NCBI GenBank assembly: GCA_902788805.1
Contig: CADALO010000008.1
Span: forward strand, 1 to 64,000
Source: an uncultured Bacteroidota bacterium
GTDB taxonomy: Bacteria > Bacteroidota > Bacteroidia > Bacteroidales > P3
DNA length: 64,000 bases
Direction: 5' to 3'
Position 1 is the first letter of the stretch, and each line of letters starts with the position of its first letter. The notes below the pieces were generated by a model. It was not told the origin of the DNA and ran no database searches. It saw only the letters and a list, made by a program, of their open reading frames with translations. Shown here in pieces: positions 1 through 10,700 of this stretch. The position numbers and the translations under genes were made by a program.

Positions 1-201
1 GCCAGCGGCAACGTGACGGTGGCCTCGTCGTTCCGCATAGGCGACGTCGAGCTGCTCGACCTCAACGGCAAGAGCCATCTGCGCACCACCGTCGACGGCA
101 TCTCCGCCGCCCTCGACATCTCGTCGCTGCCGGCAGGCACCTACATCGTCCGCATCACCACCTCGGCCGGCACCGCCTACAAGAAACTGGTGGTGAAATA
201 G
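1..201 (+). CDS. C-terminal end of a secreted protein with a type A T9SS sorting domain (5' partial)
   Basis: The reading frame is open from the first base and ends at a TAG at 199-201, so the gene starts outside the window. The visible 66 residues form the C-terminal sorting module of type IX secretion cargo: a beta-rich stretch with VELLDLNGK, then LPAGTYIVRI and a basic end KKLVVK. By family knowledge this tail directs export across the outer membrane and is cleaved by the PorU sortase. The catalytic or binding part of the protein is not visible, so its function cannot be named. GC content is high compared with the repeat region that follows. Confidence 0.85.
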   Translation, partial: ASGNVTVASSFRIGDVELLDLNGKSHLRTTVDGISAALDISSLPAGTYIVRITTSAGTAYKKLVVK

Positions 202-442
202 GACATACGGATTTTTGGTTGATAAAAAGCGTTGAGGCGGATGCTTGCATCCGCCTCAATTGTTTTAAAGGCAGGGATTGATTATTCTGAACACGGATTA
301 CACAGATTGCACGGATTGTTATCTGTTGAATCCGGTCAATCCGTGGTCCACTTATCGGGTCGCTGCGCTCAAAATTTTAATAAAATTATATTTAAAATTA
401 TTCAAATTTGTATTGTCCATTGTTATGTGTTTGGATTCATAG

Positions 443-576
443 TGCGACACACCCCGCCGCTTTGCGGCACCCCTCTCCGAGAGGGGATGGCGCGGTAGCG
501 ATTTATTGATAATCAAAACGATGCGGCAGCCCATCCCCTCTCGGAGAGGGGTGGCCGTAGGCCGGGGTGTGTCGCA
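443..576. repeat. TGCGACACACC palindromic element, copy 1
   Basis: A 134-bp unit bounded by inverted TGCGACACACC ends. Each arm holds two small hairpins: a G/C stem (CCGC-TTT-GCGG on the left, GGCC-TAC-GGCC in the same sense on the right) followed by the palindrome CCCCTCTCCGAGAGGGG, then GATGGC or GATGGG. The centre is AT-rich and flanked by GCGGTAGC/GCGGCAGC. Copies 2 and 3 lie at 714-876 (opposite orientation) and 54632-54829. It resembles a REP/BIME-type or MITE-like element; no transposase is visible. Confidence 0.8.
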
Positions 577-713
577 TTGTCAAATTAGTTATCCGTCGGA
601 TCCGGTCAATCCGTGGTCCTTTTAAGGGAACGCTTCGCTCAAAATCTTTAAAAAATCTTTTTTCAAAATTATTCAAATATGTATTGTCTGTTGGTATATG
701 TTTGGCTTCATAG

Positions 714-876
714 TGCGACACACCCTGCCGCTTTGCGGCACCCCTCTCCGAGAGGGGATGGGCTGCCGCATCACACATATTGTTAACGCATTATCGATTA
801 TATTGTCAAGAAGCCGAAGCCGCTGCCGCGCCATCCCCTCTCGGAGAGGGGTGGCCGTAGGCCGGGGTGTGTCGCA
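714..876. repeat. TGCGACACACC palindromic element, copy 2 (inverted)
   Basis: A 163-bp unit with the same ends and paired hairpins as 443-576. The arm carrying GGGCTGCCGCATC is on the left here and the GCGGCAGC(G/C)-type arm on the right, the reverse of copies 1 and 3. The interior keeps GTGTGATGCGGCAGCC (read on the minus strand), which is shared with copy 3. Confidence 0.8.
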
Positions 877-1042
877 CCATCAAACACCGACAATCCCCTG
901 GTGTGTCGCACCATCAAACACCGACAATCCCGGGGGGTGTCGCATTGTCAAATTGGCTATCTGTCGAATCCTGTCAATCTGTGGTCGGTTCGGATTCCTC
1001 TTCTTTCAATGGCTATGCGGCGATAATGAACATAATTGCAAG

Positions 1043-1078
1043 TTTTTTTACGCCATCCAATTATTTTGTGTACATTTG
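1043..1078 (+). promoter_or_regulatory. Putative promoter of yidC
   Basis: TACATTTG at 1071-1078 matches the Bacteroidota -7 consensus TAnnTTTG. The -33 region is only a T-run around 1043-1049, so that half is weak. It would give a leader of about 60 nt before the yidC ATG. Confidence 0.45.
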
Positions 1079-1142
1079 CAATTTCAACCCTAAAGGTTGG
1101 AGTAGAGTGAAACATACAGATTATTAATGTTATATATTATAT

Positions 1143-3183
<2,041 letters not shown>

Positions 3184-3188
<5 letters not shown>

Positions 3189-3309
3189 CCTTAACTTTAA
3201 CCTTGACTTTAACTTTAACCTTGAATAGATATTTCTTCCGCATAAACAAATCAACGCATCAGCAAACCCTTAAACCCTTTAAACCTTTAAAACCTTTTAA
3301 ACCCTTTTA
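3184..3309 (+). repeat. Short tandem repeats starting at the yidC stop codon
   Basis: Seven 6-bp units of the form TTAACC/TTAACT/TTGACT run from about 3185 to 3226 and include the yidC stop codon TAA. A second array of 8-10 bp units of the form AAACCCTTT fills about 3264-3309 and reaches to within a few bases of the nhaD start. No terminator or promoter is recognisable between them. Confidence 0.8.
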
Positions 3310-3312
3310 GCT

Positions 3313-4713
3313 ATGGTAGTAACACTGGTAACTGTTTTTATAATCGGATATGCTTGCATCGCGCTCGAGCATCCGTTGAAAATCAACAAAACCGCCACGG
3401 CATTGCTTCTCGGCGTGCTGACGTGGGCCATCTTCTCGTTCTGCAACGCGGCGTTCGACCCGTCGATGGATCACGAGAGCTGGCGTGCTTTTATAACAAG
3501 CAACCTTATTGAGAACCTTGGCGAGACTGCTGAGATTGTCTTCTTCCTGCTTGGTGCAATGACAATTGTCACCCTGATTGAGGACTATCAAGGTTTTACA
3601 ATTATAACCGACAAGATCAAGACCACCAACAAGAAGAGGCTGCTGTGGATAATCTCCATCCTTACCTTCTTCTTGTCGGCACTGCTCGACAATATGACCA
3701 CGGCTATCGTGATGGTGGCCCTGCTGCGCAAACTTATTGCCGACCAGAAAGAGCGTTGGCTGTTTGCGGGTATGGTCATCCTTGCCGCCAATGCCGGTGG
3801 TGCTTGGAGCCCCATCGGAGATGTTACGACTATTATGCTTTGGATTAAGGGCGAGGTGACGACGGTCAACATTATTGTCAAAACGCTGTTCGCCAGCCTT
3901 GCTTGTATGGCCGTCCCCGTGTGGCTGATAGGCTTCACGCTGAAAGGCGACATCGAGCGTCCTGCTGAACAGAGTGAAGGTATGCAGGTTCCGCGCAACT
4001 TCCGCATCCTTGTCCTTGTGATGGGCGTCTGTGCATTGGTCTTTGTACCGGTCTTCAAGACCATCACCCACTTGCCGCCGTATCTGGGTATGCTGTTCGG
4101 TCTCTCGATCCTGTGGGTAACCACCGAGATTTTGAGCCGTAAGTATTCAAAGGAACACAAGCTGCCCACCGCTGTCAGCACCCTCGAGCACGTTGACGTG
4201 CCTACGATTCTTTTCTTCCTGGGTATTCTGATGGCTGTATCCTGCCTGAAGGTGGCCGGCATTCTTGGCGGTCTGGCTCAGGGACTTAACGATACCTTCC
4301 TTGGTATGAGCATTGGCGACGAGCCCGTCGGTTTCTTCGTCATTGACCTTATCATCGGCGTCTTGTCGTCGATAGTCGACAATGTGCCTCTGGTAGCTGC
4401 AGTGCAGGGTATGTATCCCATCTCGGGCGGCGATGTCATCTTTGCCGTCAACCATCCCTTCTGGGAGTTCTTGGCATACTGCGCCGGTACCGGCGGAAGC
4501 CTGCTGATTATTGGCTCGGCTGCCGGTGTTGCCGTGATGGGTATGGAGAAGATCGACTTCATCTGGTATCTTAAGAAGATAACCCTTTTGGCTTTTGCAG
4601 GCTATATCGCAGGTGCCATAGTCTTTGTGATTATGGATGTCACCTTGTTCGAGAAGGTCGAGTTCCTTCGCGACTTGGCTGCGTTGCCTGCCGCAATGCC
4701 AATGATTTGCTGA
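3313..4713 (+). CDS. nhaD: NhaD-family Na+/H+ antiporter
   Basis: A 466-residue polytopic inner-membrane protein of the NhaD/ion transporter superfamily, which expels sodium in exchange for protons. Characteristic motifs are LDNMTT (residues 125-130) and NAGGAWSPIGD (160-170) followed by VTTIMLWIKG; SSIVDNVPLVAAV near residue 355 is the second-repeat counterpart of the LDNMTT region. About 11-12 hydrophobic helices fill the length. The ATG at 3313 is immediately followed by the first helix. The next gene begins 23 bp after the stop, so co-transcription is plausible. A sodium-cycling antiporter fits an organism that also carries a membrane pyrophosphatase (35097-37511). Confidence 0.95.
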   Translation: MVVTLVTVFIIGYACIALEHPLKINKTATALLLGVLTWAIFSFCNAAFDPSMDHESWRAFITSNLIENLGETAEIVFFLLGAMTIVTLIEDYQGFTIITDKIKTTNKKRLLWIISILTFFLSALLDNMTTAIVMVALLRKLIADQKERWLFAGMVILAANAGGAWSPIGDVTTIMLWIKGEVTTVNIIVKTLFASLACMAVPVWLIGFTLKGDIERPAEQSEGMQVPRNFRILVLVMGVCALVFVPVFKTITHLPPYLGMLFGLSILWVTTEILSRKYSKEHKLPTAVSTLEHVDVPTILFFLGILMAVSCLKVAGILGGLAQGLNDTFLGMSIGDEPVGFFVIDLIIGVLSSIVDNVPLVAAVQGMYPISGGDVIFAVNHPFWEFLAYCAGTGGSLLIIGSAAGVAVMGMEKIDFIWYLKKITLLAFAGYIAGAIVFVIMDVTLFEKVEFLRDLAALPAAMPMIC

Positions 4714-4736
4714 AAGAATAAGAATCAATTAACGAA

Positions 4737-5978
4737 ATGCAAAACCCTAAGGCAAAACAGCCTGTCAAAGGTTCAGTCGGACGACGGATATTCAACATCG
4801 TCGTCTACGCCTTTGCCCTTGCCGGTTTCGGCATCATTGCAGCTTGGGCTATTTTCAAGCTTGGCCTGACCAACAATAAGGGAGCGGTGGACAGCAACTA
4901 CCGCTACCTTATGTCGGTGGCAGAGATGGAAGATTTGGAGGATGCCGATCTGACGCCGCAGCAGCGCAACGCCATCTGGCTTGAGCAGTATCTTAAGCTG
5001 GCGGCATTTGGCAAATACTATCCCGAGAACGCCCACCTGATACTTGAAGCTGCCGAGCAGAGCGACAACCCGCTGGTGGTGGACCGTATGATTGCCGCTG
5101 CGTCGCTCTATACCGACAGCAGCGATGCTTACAATGCTTTCCTGGCGCAGCTCAAGAAGGTCTACGACAGCCGCAAGCCGCAGCAGTCACCCACAGTGAT
5201 TCCTTGGATGGCCACGACAGAGTGGGAAATGCTTAAGCCCTCGATAATGAAAGACAGTGCGTTGCTGGTCGAGGCTGGCAGACTTACAGGCGTCGAGCCA
5301 CGCCTGATAGTGGCCTGTCTGGTAGGCGAGCAGATACGACTCTTCAACAGCAACCGCGAGATGGTGAAGAAATATCTCGGCCCTGTGAAGATGTTGTCGG
5401 TCCAGTCTCAGTTCTCATACGGTGTCAACGGCATCAAGGAACATACGGCCCGGGCCGTAGAGGAACATTTAAAGGACAGCACGTCGGAGTTTTATATGGG
5501 CAAACGCTATGAGAACCTTCTCGATTTCAAGACCGACAACCACGAGATGGAGCGCTACAACCGCCTTGTCGACTACCGCAACCACCTCTATTCATATATT
5601 TATACGGGCTGCATCCTCCATCAGACTATGCTGCAATGGAAACGTGCAGGCTTCGACATCTCCGACCGCCCCGACATCCTCTGTACGCTCTTCAACGTAG
5701 GCTTCTCGCAGTCGCATCCCCACGGCGCACCCCGTTGCGGAGGCTCGCATATCAGCGTCGACGGCCACCTCTATACTTTCGGTGCCATCGGCTTCGACTT
5801 CTACTATTCCGGCGACCTTGCCTCTGCTTTCCCGTATTGGAAGAAGCGTTTTGTCGAGGACGACGGCAAGGCGTTGACTGCCGAAGAGATAGAGCAGATA
5901 CAGAACAACGTCAGCAATTGCAGCCGTCCCGAGAAAGGCCTTGAATACAAGACCGACTCTGAAACTTTGACTTGGTAA
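4737..5978 (+). CDS. Membrane-anchored lytic-transglycosylase-like protein
   Basis: A 413-residue protein with one N-terminal membrane segment (about residues 19-40) and an extracytoplasmic remainder. I do not recognise it with certainty. The stretch GVEPRLIVACLVGEQIR places Glu198 where lysozyme-like transglycosylases have their catalytic acid; it is followed by YGVNGIKEHTA (228-238), which resembles the G-x-x-G-I-K-x-x-T-A motif of such folds, and by RPDILCTLFNVGFSQ, comparable to their helix with a (Y/F)N-x-G core. This supports a murein-cleaving role, perhaps opening the cell wall for polysaccharide export, but that is inference. It stands at the head of the Wzz-ligase-NlpC gene row. Confidence 0.55.
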   Translation: MQNPKAKQPVKGSVGRRIFNIVVYAFALAGFGIIAAWAIFKLGLTNNKGAVDSNYRYLMSVAEMEDLEDADLTPQQRNAIWLEQYLKLAAFGKYYPENAHLILEAAEQSDNPLVVDRMIAAASLYTDSSDAYNAFLAQLKKVYDSRKPQQSPTVIPWMATTEWEMLKPSIMKDSALLVEAGRLTGVEPRLIVACLVGEQIRLFNSNREMVKKYLGPVKMLSVQSQFSYGVNGIKEHTARAVEEHLKDSTSEFYMGKRYENLLDFKTDNHEMERYNRLVDYRNHLYSYIYTGCILHQTMLQWKRAGFDISDRPDILCTLFNVGFSQSHPHGAPRCGGSHISVDGHLYTFGAIGFDFYYSGDLASAFPYWKKRFVEDDGKALTAEEIEQIQNNVSNCSRPEKGLEYKTDSETLTW

Positions 5979-5998
5979 ACCCATTAAATCCTATAATA

Positions 5999-6865
5999 AT
6001 GAATGATTTTGGCAATAGTTACGAACTCAAGAATTCGTTGAATTTCTTCAAGCGCCACTGGAAGCTTCTAACCATAGTGTTAGTGGTCGCTTTTGTGGTG
6101 TCCCTGATAGCGTCGCTCCTCGTGACACCGCGCTACAAGTCGTCGGCCATACTTTTCCCCACCAGTTCCAACCGTCTGTCCAAGGCTATCCTTGCCGAGC
6201 GCTACAGCCTCGACTTTATGGACTATGGCATCGAGCGCGACTGCGAATATGCTATACAGATTCTCAGTTCGCAGTCGATGGAAGAGGATGTCTGCCAGCG
6301 CTTCAATATGATGGAGCACTACGGCATCAGCAACGACGACCCGCAGAAGTACTTCAAGCTCAACGAAGCCTATCGCAGCAACGTCAGCGTCAGACGCACC
6401 GAATTCCTGGGCGTTGAAATCTCTGTGCTCGATGTCGACCCGCAGTGGGCTGCCGACATAGCCAACTTTATGGCTGCCAACTACGATACGCTTACCAGCC
6501 GCATACAGCAAGACCGCTCGCAGGACGCCTATCGTATTATGCAGGATGTCTGCAAGGAGCTTGAGAACGACATCCGTGCCCTCGAAGATACACTGCGTAA
6601 GGACAAAAGTCGTTTCGGCATAGCCGAACTGATAAGCAACAAGACCAAAGAACTGGCAGAACTGCAGACCCGTATGTCGCAGACCAAGGTCGATATGTCA
6701 CGCCCGGTAAGCTACAAGTTCTGGCTTGACAAGGCTACACCCGCCGACAAGAAAGCATATCCCAAGCGTGCCATCATTGTGCTGCTCGGCACTTTCGGCA
6801 CCCTTGCCCTGCTGATACTCTTGCTCCTCATAACCGACCGCGCCAAAGCCGTCAAGAACGACTGA
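5999..6865 (+). CDS. Wzz/Wzc-type polysaccharide chain-length determinant
   Basis: A 288-residue protein with the two-helix layout of polysaccharide co-polymerases: cytoplasmic N-terminus, helix at about residues 22-43, a periplasmic domain beginning TPRYKSSAILFPTSSN, coiled-coil helices around residues 165-225, and a second helix close to the C-terminus (about 258-278). There is no cytoplasmic kinase domain, so it is the Wzz-like rather than the Wzc-like form. The frame is open from 5972, but the ATG at 5999 starts the usual cytoplasmic segment and avoids overlap with the upstream gene. It controls chain length of a surface polysaccharide by family knowledge. It overlaps the next gene by one base. 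Confidence 0.88.
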   Translation: MNDFGNSYELKNSLNFFKRHWKLLTIVLVVAFVVSLIASLLVTPRYKSSAILFPTSSNRLSKAILAERYSLDFMDYGIERDCEYAIQILSSQSMEEDVCQRFNMMEHYGISNDDPQKYFKLNEAYRSNVSVRRTEFLGVEISVLDVDPQWAADIANFMAANYDTLTSRIQQDRSQDAYRIMQDVCKELENDIRALEDTLRKDKSRFGIAELISNKTKELAELQTRMSQTKVDMSRPVSYKFWLDKATPADKKAYPKRAIIVLLGTFGTLALLILLLLITDRAKAVKND

Positions 6866-8289
6866 TGATGCCTTGGCTCAAGAAAAATAGCGCTGTCATC
6901 GCTGCTGTAGTTATTACGGCGGCCTTCCTACTGCTTAATTTCTTGATGCTCACCAAAGATGTCTACTGGCTGTTCCTGCTGCCGCTGGCCGGCCTTGTGG
7001 CGGCACTCTTTATGTTGAAGTTCGAGACTGGCCTGCTTGTCATTGCACTTCTTACACCTTTCGCCATCGACTTTGCACTCTTGCCGGGTATGGAGCTGTC
7101 GATGCCCGTCGAGCCTATGATGATATTCTTCTCTGTGATGTTCATCTTCAGGGTCCTTGTGCAGCCCGGCTACGACCATCGCCTGTTGCGTCATCCGGTC
7201 ACCATCGCCATACTTGCAATGCTTGTATGGATGCTCTTTACCTCGGCCACATCGCAGTTGCCGGCCGTGTCGTTCAAGTACTTCGCAGCGCGCCTGTGGT
7301 TCGTGATACCGTTCTACTTTGCCGGAGCACAGATATTCCGCAACCGCGAGCGCGCCCGCCAGTTCGTGTTCTGCTATGCCTTCTCGCTGGTCGTGGTGAT
7401 ACTGATATCCACTGCCAAAACGCTCGGCAACTTCCACGACCTGCAGACTCTGCACCGCGTGATGCAGCCATTCTACAACGACCATACGGCCTACGGCTGT
7501 GTCATTGCGCTTTTCATCCCCATAGCGTTCCATTATATGCTGTCGTATGAGGGTAGGGGATGGGTGCGACCGCTGCTCATAGCCTGCTTTGCCGCCCTTG
7601 TCACAGGCCTGCTGTTCTCTTATTCGCGTGCAGCCTGGATAAGTGTGCTCGGAGCCGCCGCCGTCTATGTGGCGATACGTATGGGCGTCAAGGTCAAATG
7701 GCTGGTAGTCCTCTTCGGACTTTTTGTCGCACTGTTCTTTGTCTATCAATCGGATGTGCTCTACAAGCTTGGCAAAAACAAACAGGATTCCTCCTACGAC
7801 ATCTCGGGACAGGTAAAGTCGATATCCAACATCTCCACCGACGCCTCCAACCTTGAGCGTCTTAACCGATGGGCATCGGCAATGCGTATGTTCAAGGAGG
7901 AACCGCTGCTTGGCTGTGGCCCCGGAACCTACCAGTTCCTCTATGCCCGCTATCAGCGCAGCTACCAGCTGTCGGTCATCAGCACCAACTCCGGCAATCG
8001 CGGCAACGCCCACAGCGAATATATCGGTCCGTTGACCGAACAGGGCGTACCCGGCGCAGCGCTGATACTCGCCATATTCCTGCTCACTTTCGTGACAGGC
8101 GTCCGCGTCTATCGCACCGCCGCCGACCCCAAACAGGGACGGCTCGCGCTTGCATTCACACTCAGTCTTCTAACCTACTACATTCACGGCATCTTCAACA
8201 ACTTCCTCGATACTGACAAACTTTCCGTTCCTTTCTGGGCATTCACAGCCGTCATCGTTGCCCTTGACGTCTATACCGAAAAGAAATGA
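6865..8289 (+). CDS. O-antigen ligase/polymerase family membrane protein
   Basis: A 474-residue polytopic inner-membrane protein with about 11 helices and the Wzy_C/RfaL-type periplasmic loop. The loop carries LLGCGPGTYQFLYARYQ and NAHSEYIGPLTEQGVPG, the family's characteristic His-containing motif. Such proteins either polymerise repeat units or ligate glycans to an acceptor; sequence alone does not separate the two. The start ATG overlaps the Wzz-like stop (TGATG) and its own stop overlaps the NlpC/P60 start, so the genes are translationally coupled. Confidence 0.88.
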   Translation: MMPWLKKNSAVIAAVVITAAFLLLNFLMLTKDVYWLFLLPLAGLVAALFMLKFETGLLVIALLTPFAIDFALLPGMELSMPVEPMMIFFSVMFIFRVLVQPGYDHRLLRHPVTIAILAMLVWMLFTSATSQLPAVSFKYFAARLWFVIPFYFAGAQIFRNRERARQFVFCYAFSLVVVILISTAKTLGNFHDLQTLHRVMQPFYNDHTAYGCVIALFIPIAFHYMLSYEGRGWVRPLLIACFAALVTGLLFSYSRAAWISVLGAAAVYVAIRMGVKVKWLVVLFGLFVALFFVYQSDVLYKLGKNKQDSSYDISGQVKSISNISTDASNLERLNRWASAMRMFKEEPLLGCGPGTYQFLYARYQRSYQLSVISTNSGNRGNAHSEYIGPLTEQGVPGAALILAIFLLTFVTGVRVYRTAADPKQGRLALAFTLSLLTYYIHGIFNNFLDTDKLSVPFWAFTAVIVALDVYTEKK

Positions 8290-8873
8290 AAAAGACAGTC
8301 CATATTCTTACCATCATCGCTGCAGTCGTTGTCTTGCAAAGCCTGACAACGGGCCGCGCCTGCGCCCAGTTGCCGCTGTTGAGGCCTACGGCCGAGATCG
8401 CTGCCGACAAGGTCATCGACGAAGCAATGCGCTATCTTGGCACTCCTTATCGTTGGGGTGGCAAGACCCCCAAGGGCTTTGACTGCGCAGGCTTCACGCG
8501 CTTCATCTATGGCAAGTTCGGCGTAGAGCTGGCGCCCTCGGCGGCACCGCAATACCGTGCAGGCACCAAAATCAAGGACGCTGAAATCAAGAGAGGCGAC
8601 CTTGTGTTCTATGGCGGTCGCGGAAGCTCAAAGTCGATAGGCCACGTTGGTATTGTCACTTCAGTCGACGCCAACGGCTTCAAATTCATCCACAGCGCCA
8701 CGTCGACGGGCATCACCATATCATCGTCCAACGAACCGTATTACAAAAAACGTTATGTCGGTGCCTGCCGTGTCATAGACAAAGTGGTCGAGGGCCTTCC
8801 CGAAAACAGTGTCCAACTGCCTCAAAACCAGACTGTGCCGGCCTACAGACAAAACCGGTTCCTGAAGTATTGA
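8286..8873 (+). CDS. Secreted NlpC/P60 (C40) cell-wall peptidase
   Basis: A 195-residue protein with a signal peptide (about residues 1-28, ending RACAQ) and one NlpC/P60 domain. The catalytic residues are visible: Cys67 in KGFDCAGF, His120 in SIGHVGIV and a third polar residue at His136 in FIHSATS. The family cleaves gamma-D-glutamyl-diamino-acid bonds in peptidoglycan stem peptides. It is the last gene of the polysaccharide row, sharing ATGA with the ligase-like gene, and is followed by a strong hairpin at 8937-8987. Together with the transglycosylase-like first gene it suggests local wall remodelling for glycan export. Confidence 0.93.
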   Translation: MKKTVHILTIIAAVVVLQSLTTGRACAQLPLLRPTAEIAADKVIDEAMRYLGTPYRWGGKTPKGFDCAGFTRFIYGKFGVELAPSAAPQYRAGTKIKDAEIKRGDLVFYGGRGSSKSIGHVGIVTSVDANGFKFIHSATSTGITISSSNEPYYKKRYVGACRVIDKVVEGLPENSVQLPQNQTVPAYRQNRFLKY

Positions 8874-8936
8874 CTGCGCGATAAATCCGAAAAACCTAAT
8901 CCAAGGCTATCGCTTCATTATCTCGCTCTAATAAAA

Positions 8937-8987
8937 TCGACGGGGCGACAGACAAAGGACACACTGTCCAATCTGTCGCCCCGTCGA
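8937..8987. terminator. Bidirectional hairpin between convergent genes
   Basis: A perfect 16-bp inverted repeat (8937-8952 and 8972-8987, TCGACGGGGCGACAGA type) encloses a second small hairpin GGACA-CAC-TGTCC (8957-8969). It sits between the convergent NlpC/P60 and DUF2442 genes, so it most likely ends both transcripts. No long T-run follows. Confidence 0.65.
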
Positions 8988-9008
8988 GGGGTTGTAATAA
9001 TGTGATAT

Positions 9009-9260
9009 TTAAATTGTAGTACCTTTTTCTAAAAGAAATTCCGGGGCAAAGCCTATTTCATTATGCCAATCTACCGTAAACGGGTCGAGTGAGTAGGATT
9101 GGAAGTAATCCATATCTTGTAGTTTGCGGCAAATACCCTTTTGCATTAGTGGCGTAAAGTCCACAAGCCTTATCTCGCCATTGTTGAATGTAAGCTGTAG
9201 TGTATAGTCGCGCACATATTTGGCTTCGGTTACTTTTAAAATCAAAGGTTTGTCTTTCAT
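9009..9260 (-). CDS. DUF2442 domain protein
   Basis: An 83-residue protein of the DUF2442 family: LTFNNGEIRLVDFTPL near the middle and the typical end VDWHNEIGFAPEFL. Function is unknown. It begins 6 bp after the DUF4160 gene, and the two families are commonly found side by side, which has led to the suggestion of a toxin-antitoxin-like pair; nothing in the sequence proves this. Likely co-transcribed with the OmpA-like gene upstream. Confidence 0.85.
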   Translation of the reverse strand: MKDKPLILKVTEAKYVRDYTLQLTFNNGEIRLVDFTPLMQKGICRKLQDMDYFQSYSLDPFTVDWHNEIGFAPEFLLEKGTTI

Positions 9261-9266
9261 ATCAAT

Positions 9267-9524
9267 CTATTTTAAAGGTTCAATTTTAAGAGCGGCTTCA
9301 CTATTTGTAAGGCGCTTCCAGTTCTCCAGCAATTCGTCTTTGTGTATATCGAGCCATTCATATACGAGTTTTAAGGCTCGGCGAGGCAAAGAACCTGTAA
9401 TTATGCCGTCCTGTATAGTGATAATCGCTTCATATCCATCATACCATACGTGAAAATGAGGAGGATTGTGATCATCAAAATACATATAGATAAATATCCC
9501 GTAGAAGTTGCTTATCTCTGGCAT
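9267..9524 (-). CDS. DUF4160 domain protein
   Basis: An 85-residue protein with the DUF4160 signature: start MPEISNFYG, then DDHNPPHFHVWYDG. The histidine-rich motif looks able to bind metal or nucleic acid, but no activity is established here. A TTG at 9542 in the same frame overlaps the OmpA stop; I prefer the ATG at 9524 because family members start MPEIS. It lies directly downstream of the OmpA-like gene and directly upstream of DUF2442, and so is probably the middle gene of a three-gene transcript. Confidence 0.85.
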   Translation of the reverse strand: MPEISNFYGIFIYMYFDDHNPPHFHVWYDGYEAIITIQDGIITGSLPRRALKLVYEWLDIHKDELLENWKRLTNSEAALKIEPLK

Positions 9525-9538
9525 AATCAGCTTGTTTT

Positions 9539-10531
9539 TCAATCCTTAATCATCTTCAAAATATCGCTCATCTTGGGGGTGAGGATTATTTCGGTGCGGC
9601 GGTTGAGGGCTTTGTTGGCAGGAGTGTCGTTGGCCACTTTGGGGGCAAACTCGCCGTGGCCGCAGGCCTCGATGCGGGCAGGGTCGATGCCGGGGCCGTA
9701 CTGCAGCAGCAACTTCACAATTGCCGTGGCGCGCATCACGCTGAGGTCCCAGTTGTCCTTGACGGCCGTGCTGCCTTTGTAGGCCGCGTTGTCGGTGTGT
9801 CCTTCAACCATAATGTTGAGGTCGGTGTTCTGTTCCAATACTTTAGCCAACGTCTTCAGCGCGTCGACACCTTCTTTCGATACAGTCCAGCTGGCGGACG
9901 GGAACAGCAGCTTACTCTCCATCGATACATAGACCTTGCCGTCGCGCGTCTCGACGTTGAGGCCCTTGTCGGCGAAGCCCACCAGGGCGTTGTTCAGCGA
10001 CGAGCGCAGGTTTTCAAGCTCTTGTTCTTTGGCGGCCAGTGCCTTGCGTGCGTCAGCCTCTTGTTTTTCAAGGTCGGCTTGCTTGACGCGCAACTCATTT
10101 TCTTTGGCTTTGAAAGCCTCTTCCTTGGCATTGAATGCAGCTTCCTTCTCGGCCAGTTCTTTGGTGCGTGCCGCCAGCAGGTTGTTGGCGCGCGTAAGGT
10201 CCTGGCTCTGACCGGTGATGCGCTGGTTGTAGTTCTCCACAACGGTGTCGAAGCCCATCTTCATATTCACCATCTGGAGTTTCAGCTCTTTGATGCTGTC
10301 ATTCTGACGGTTACGGATGTCGGTAAGATCGGTTATCTCAGTGCTGAGCGATTGGTTCTGACGCTGCAGCTGTGCGTTCTCGTCGCGCAGGTCGCTAAGC
10401 TCGCTTTGGGTGGTGTTGTAGTCGCGGCGCAACTGAGCGTTCTTCGACTCAAGCGCCTCGTATTTGCCTAGTGTCACGCACGATGAAAACAACACTGCCG
10501 ACACTCCAATCAAAATTATGCTCCTTTTCAT
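9539..10531 (-). CDS. OmpA-family peptidoglycan-binding lipoprotein
   Basis: A 330-residue envelope protein. The signal peptide ends in a lipobox (FSSC, Cys18), so the mature protein is lipid-anchored. Residues about 22-185 form a long heptad-rich coiled coil (many KE/AKE repeats). The C-terminal OmpA domain (about 198-318) shows EGHTDN (243-248) and NRRTEI (310-315), the peptidoglycan-binding signature. It probably tethers the outer membrane to the wall. Element A lies upstream, between this gene and the divergent ClC gene. Confidence 0.93.
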   Translation of the reverse strand: MKRSIILIGVSAVLFSSCVTLGKYEALESKNAQLRRDYNTTQSELSDLRDENAQLQRQNQSLSTEITDLTDIRNRQNDSIKELKLQMVNMKMGFDTVVENYNQRITGQSQDLTRANNLLAARTKELAEKEAAFNAKEEAFKAKENELRVKQADLEKQEADARKALAAKEQELENLRSSLNNALVGFADKGLNVETRDGKVYVSMESKLLFPSASWTVSKEGVDALKTLAKVLEQNTDLNIMVEGHTDNAAYKGSTAVKDNWDLSVMRATAIVKLLLQYGPGIDPARIEACGHGEFAPKVANDTPANKALNRRTEIILTPKMSDILKMIKD

Positions 10532-10700
10532 TTCAAATTTAGTTATTATTTTCTCGTATAACGCAAAATCTCTCCGGATAGTATTTTGCCCCTCAAAAAA
10601 GCGTTTAAAAGTGCTGTTTTGGGTTAATGTATTGATATTCAGCGAATAGACTAAAAATCGAGCTTGTGGTATAACTACTTATTCCTCAGTGCCTTAAGGT

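Larger units (their letters stand above)
318..1000. repeat. Nested direct repeats, period about 270 bp
   Basis: This gap holds no credible gene. A module reading roughly 'tatctgt-gaatccggtcaatccgtggtcc', then an AT-rich stretch, then 'ttcatag', then a TGCGACACACC palindromic element occurs at about 319-576 and again at about 590-876. A third partial copy of the 'ctatctgtcgaatcctgtcaatc' part lies at about 957-988. The copies have diverged, and the palindromic element inside the second copy is inverted relative to the first. A 34-bp unit beginning gtgtgtcgcaccatc is also repeated in tandem at 867-900 and 901-934. Open frames here are translations of the repeats. Confidence 0.75.

Noticed and set aside
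698..1127. Open frames across the left repeat region
   Set aside because: They translate the palindromic and tandem repeats in several frames, have no recognisable domain and are closed by the repeats themselves.
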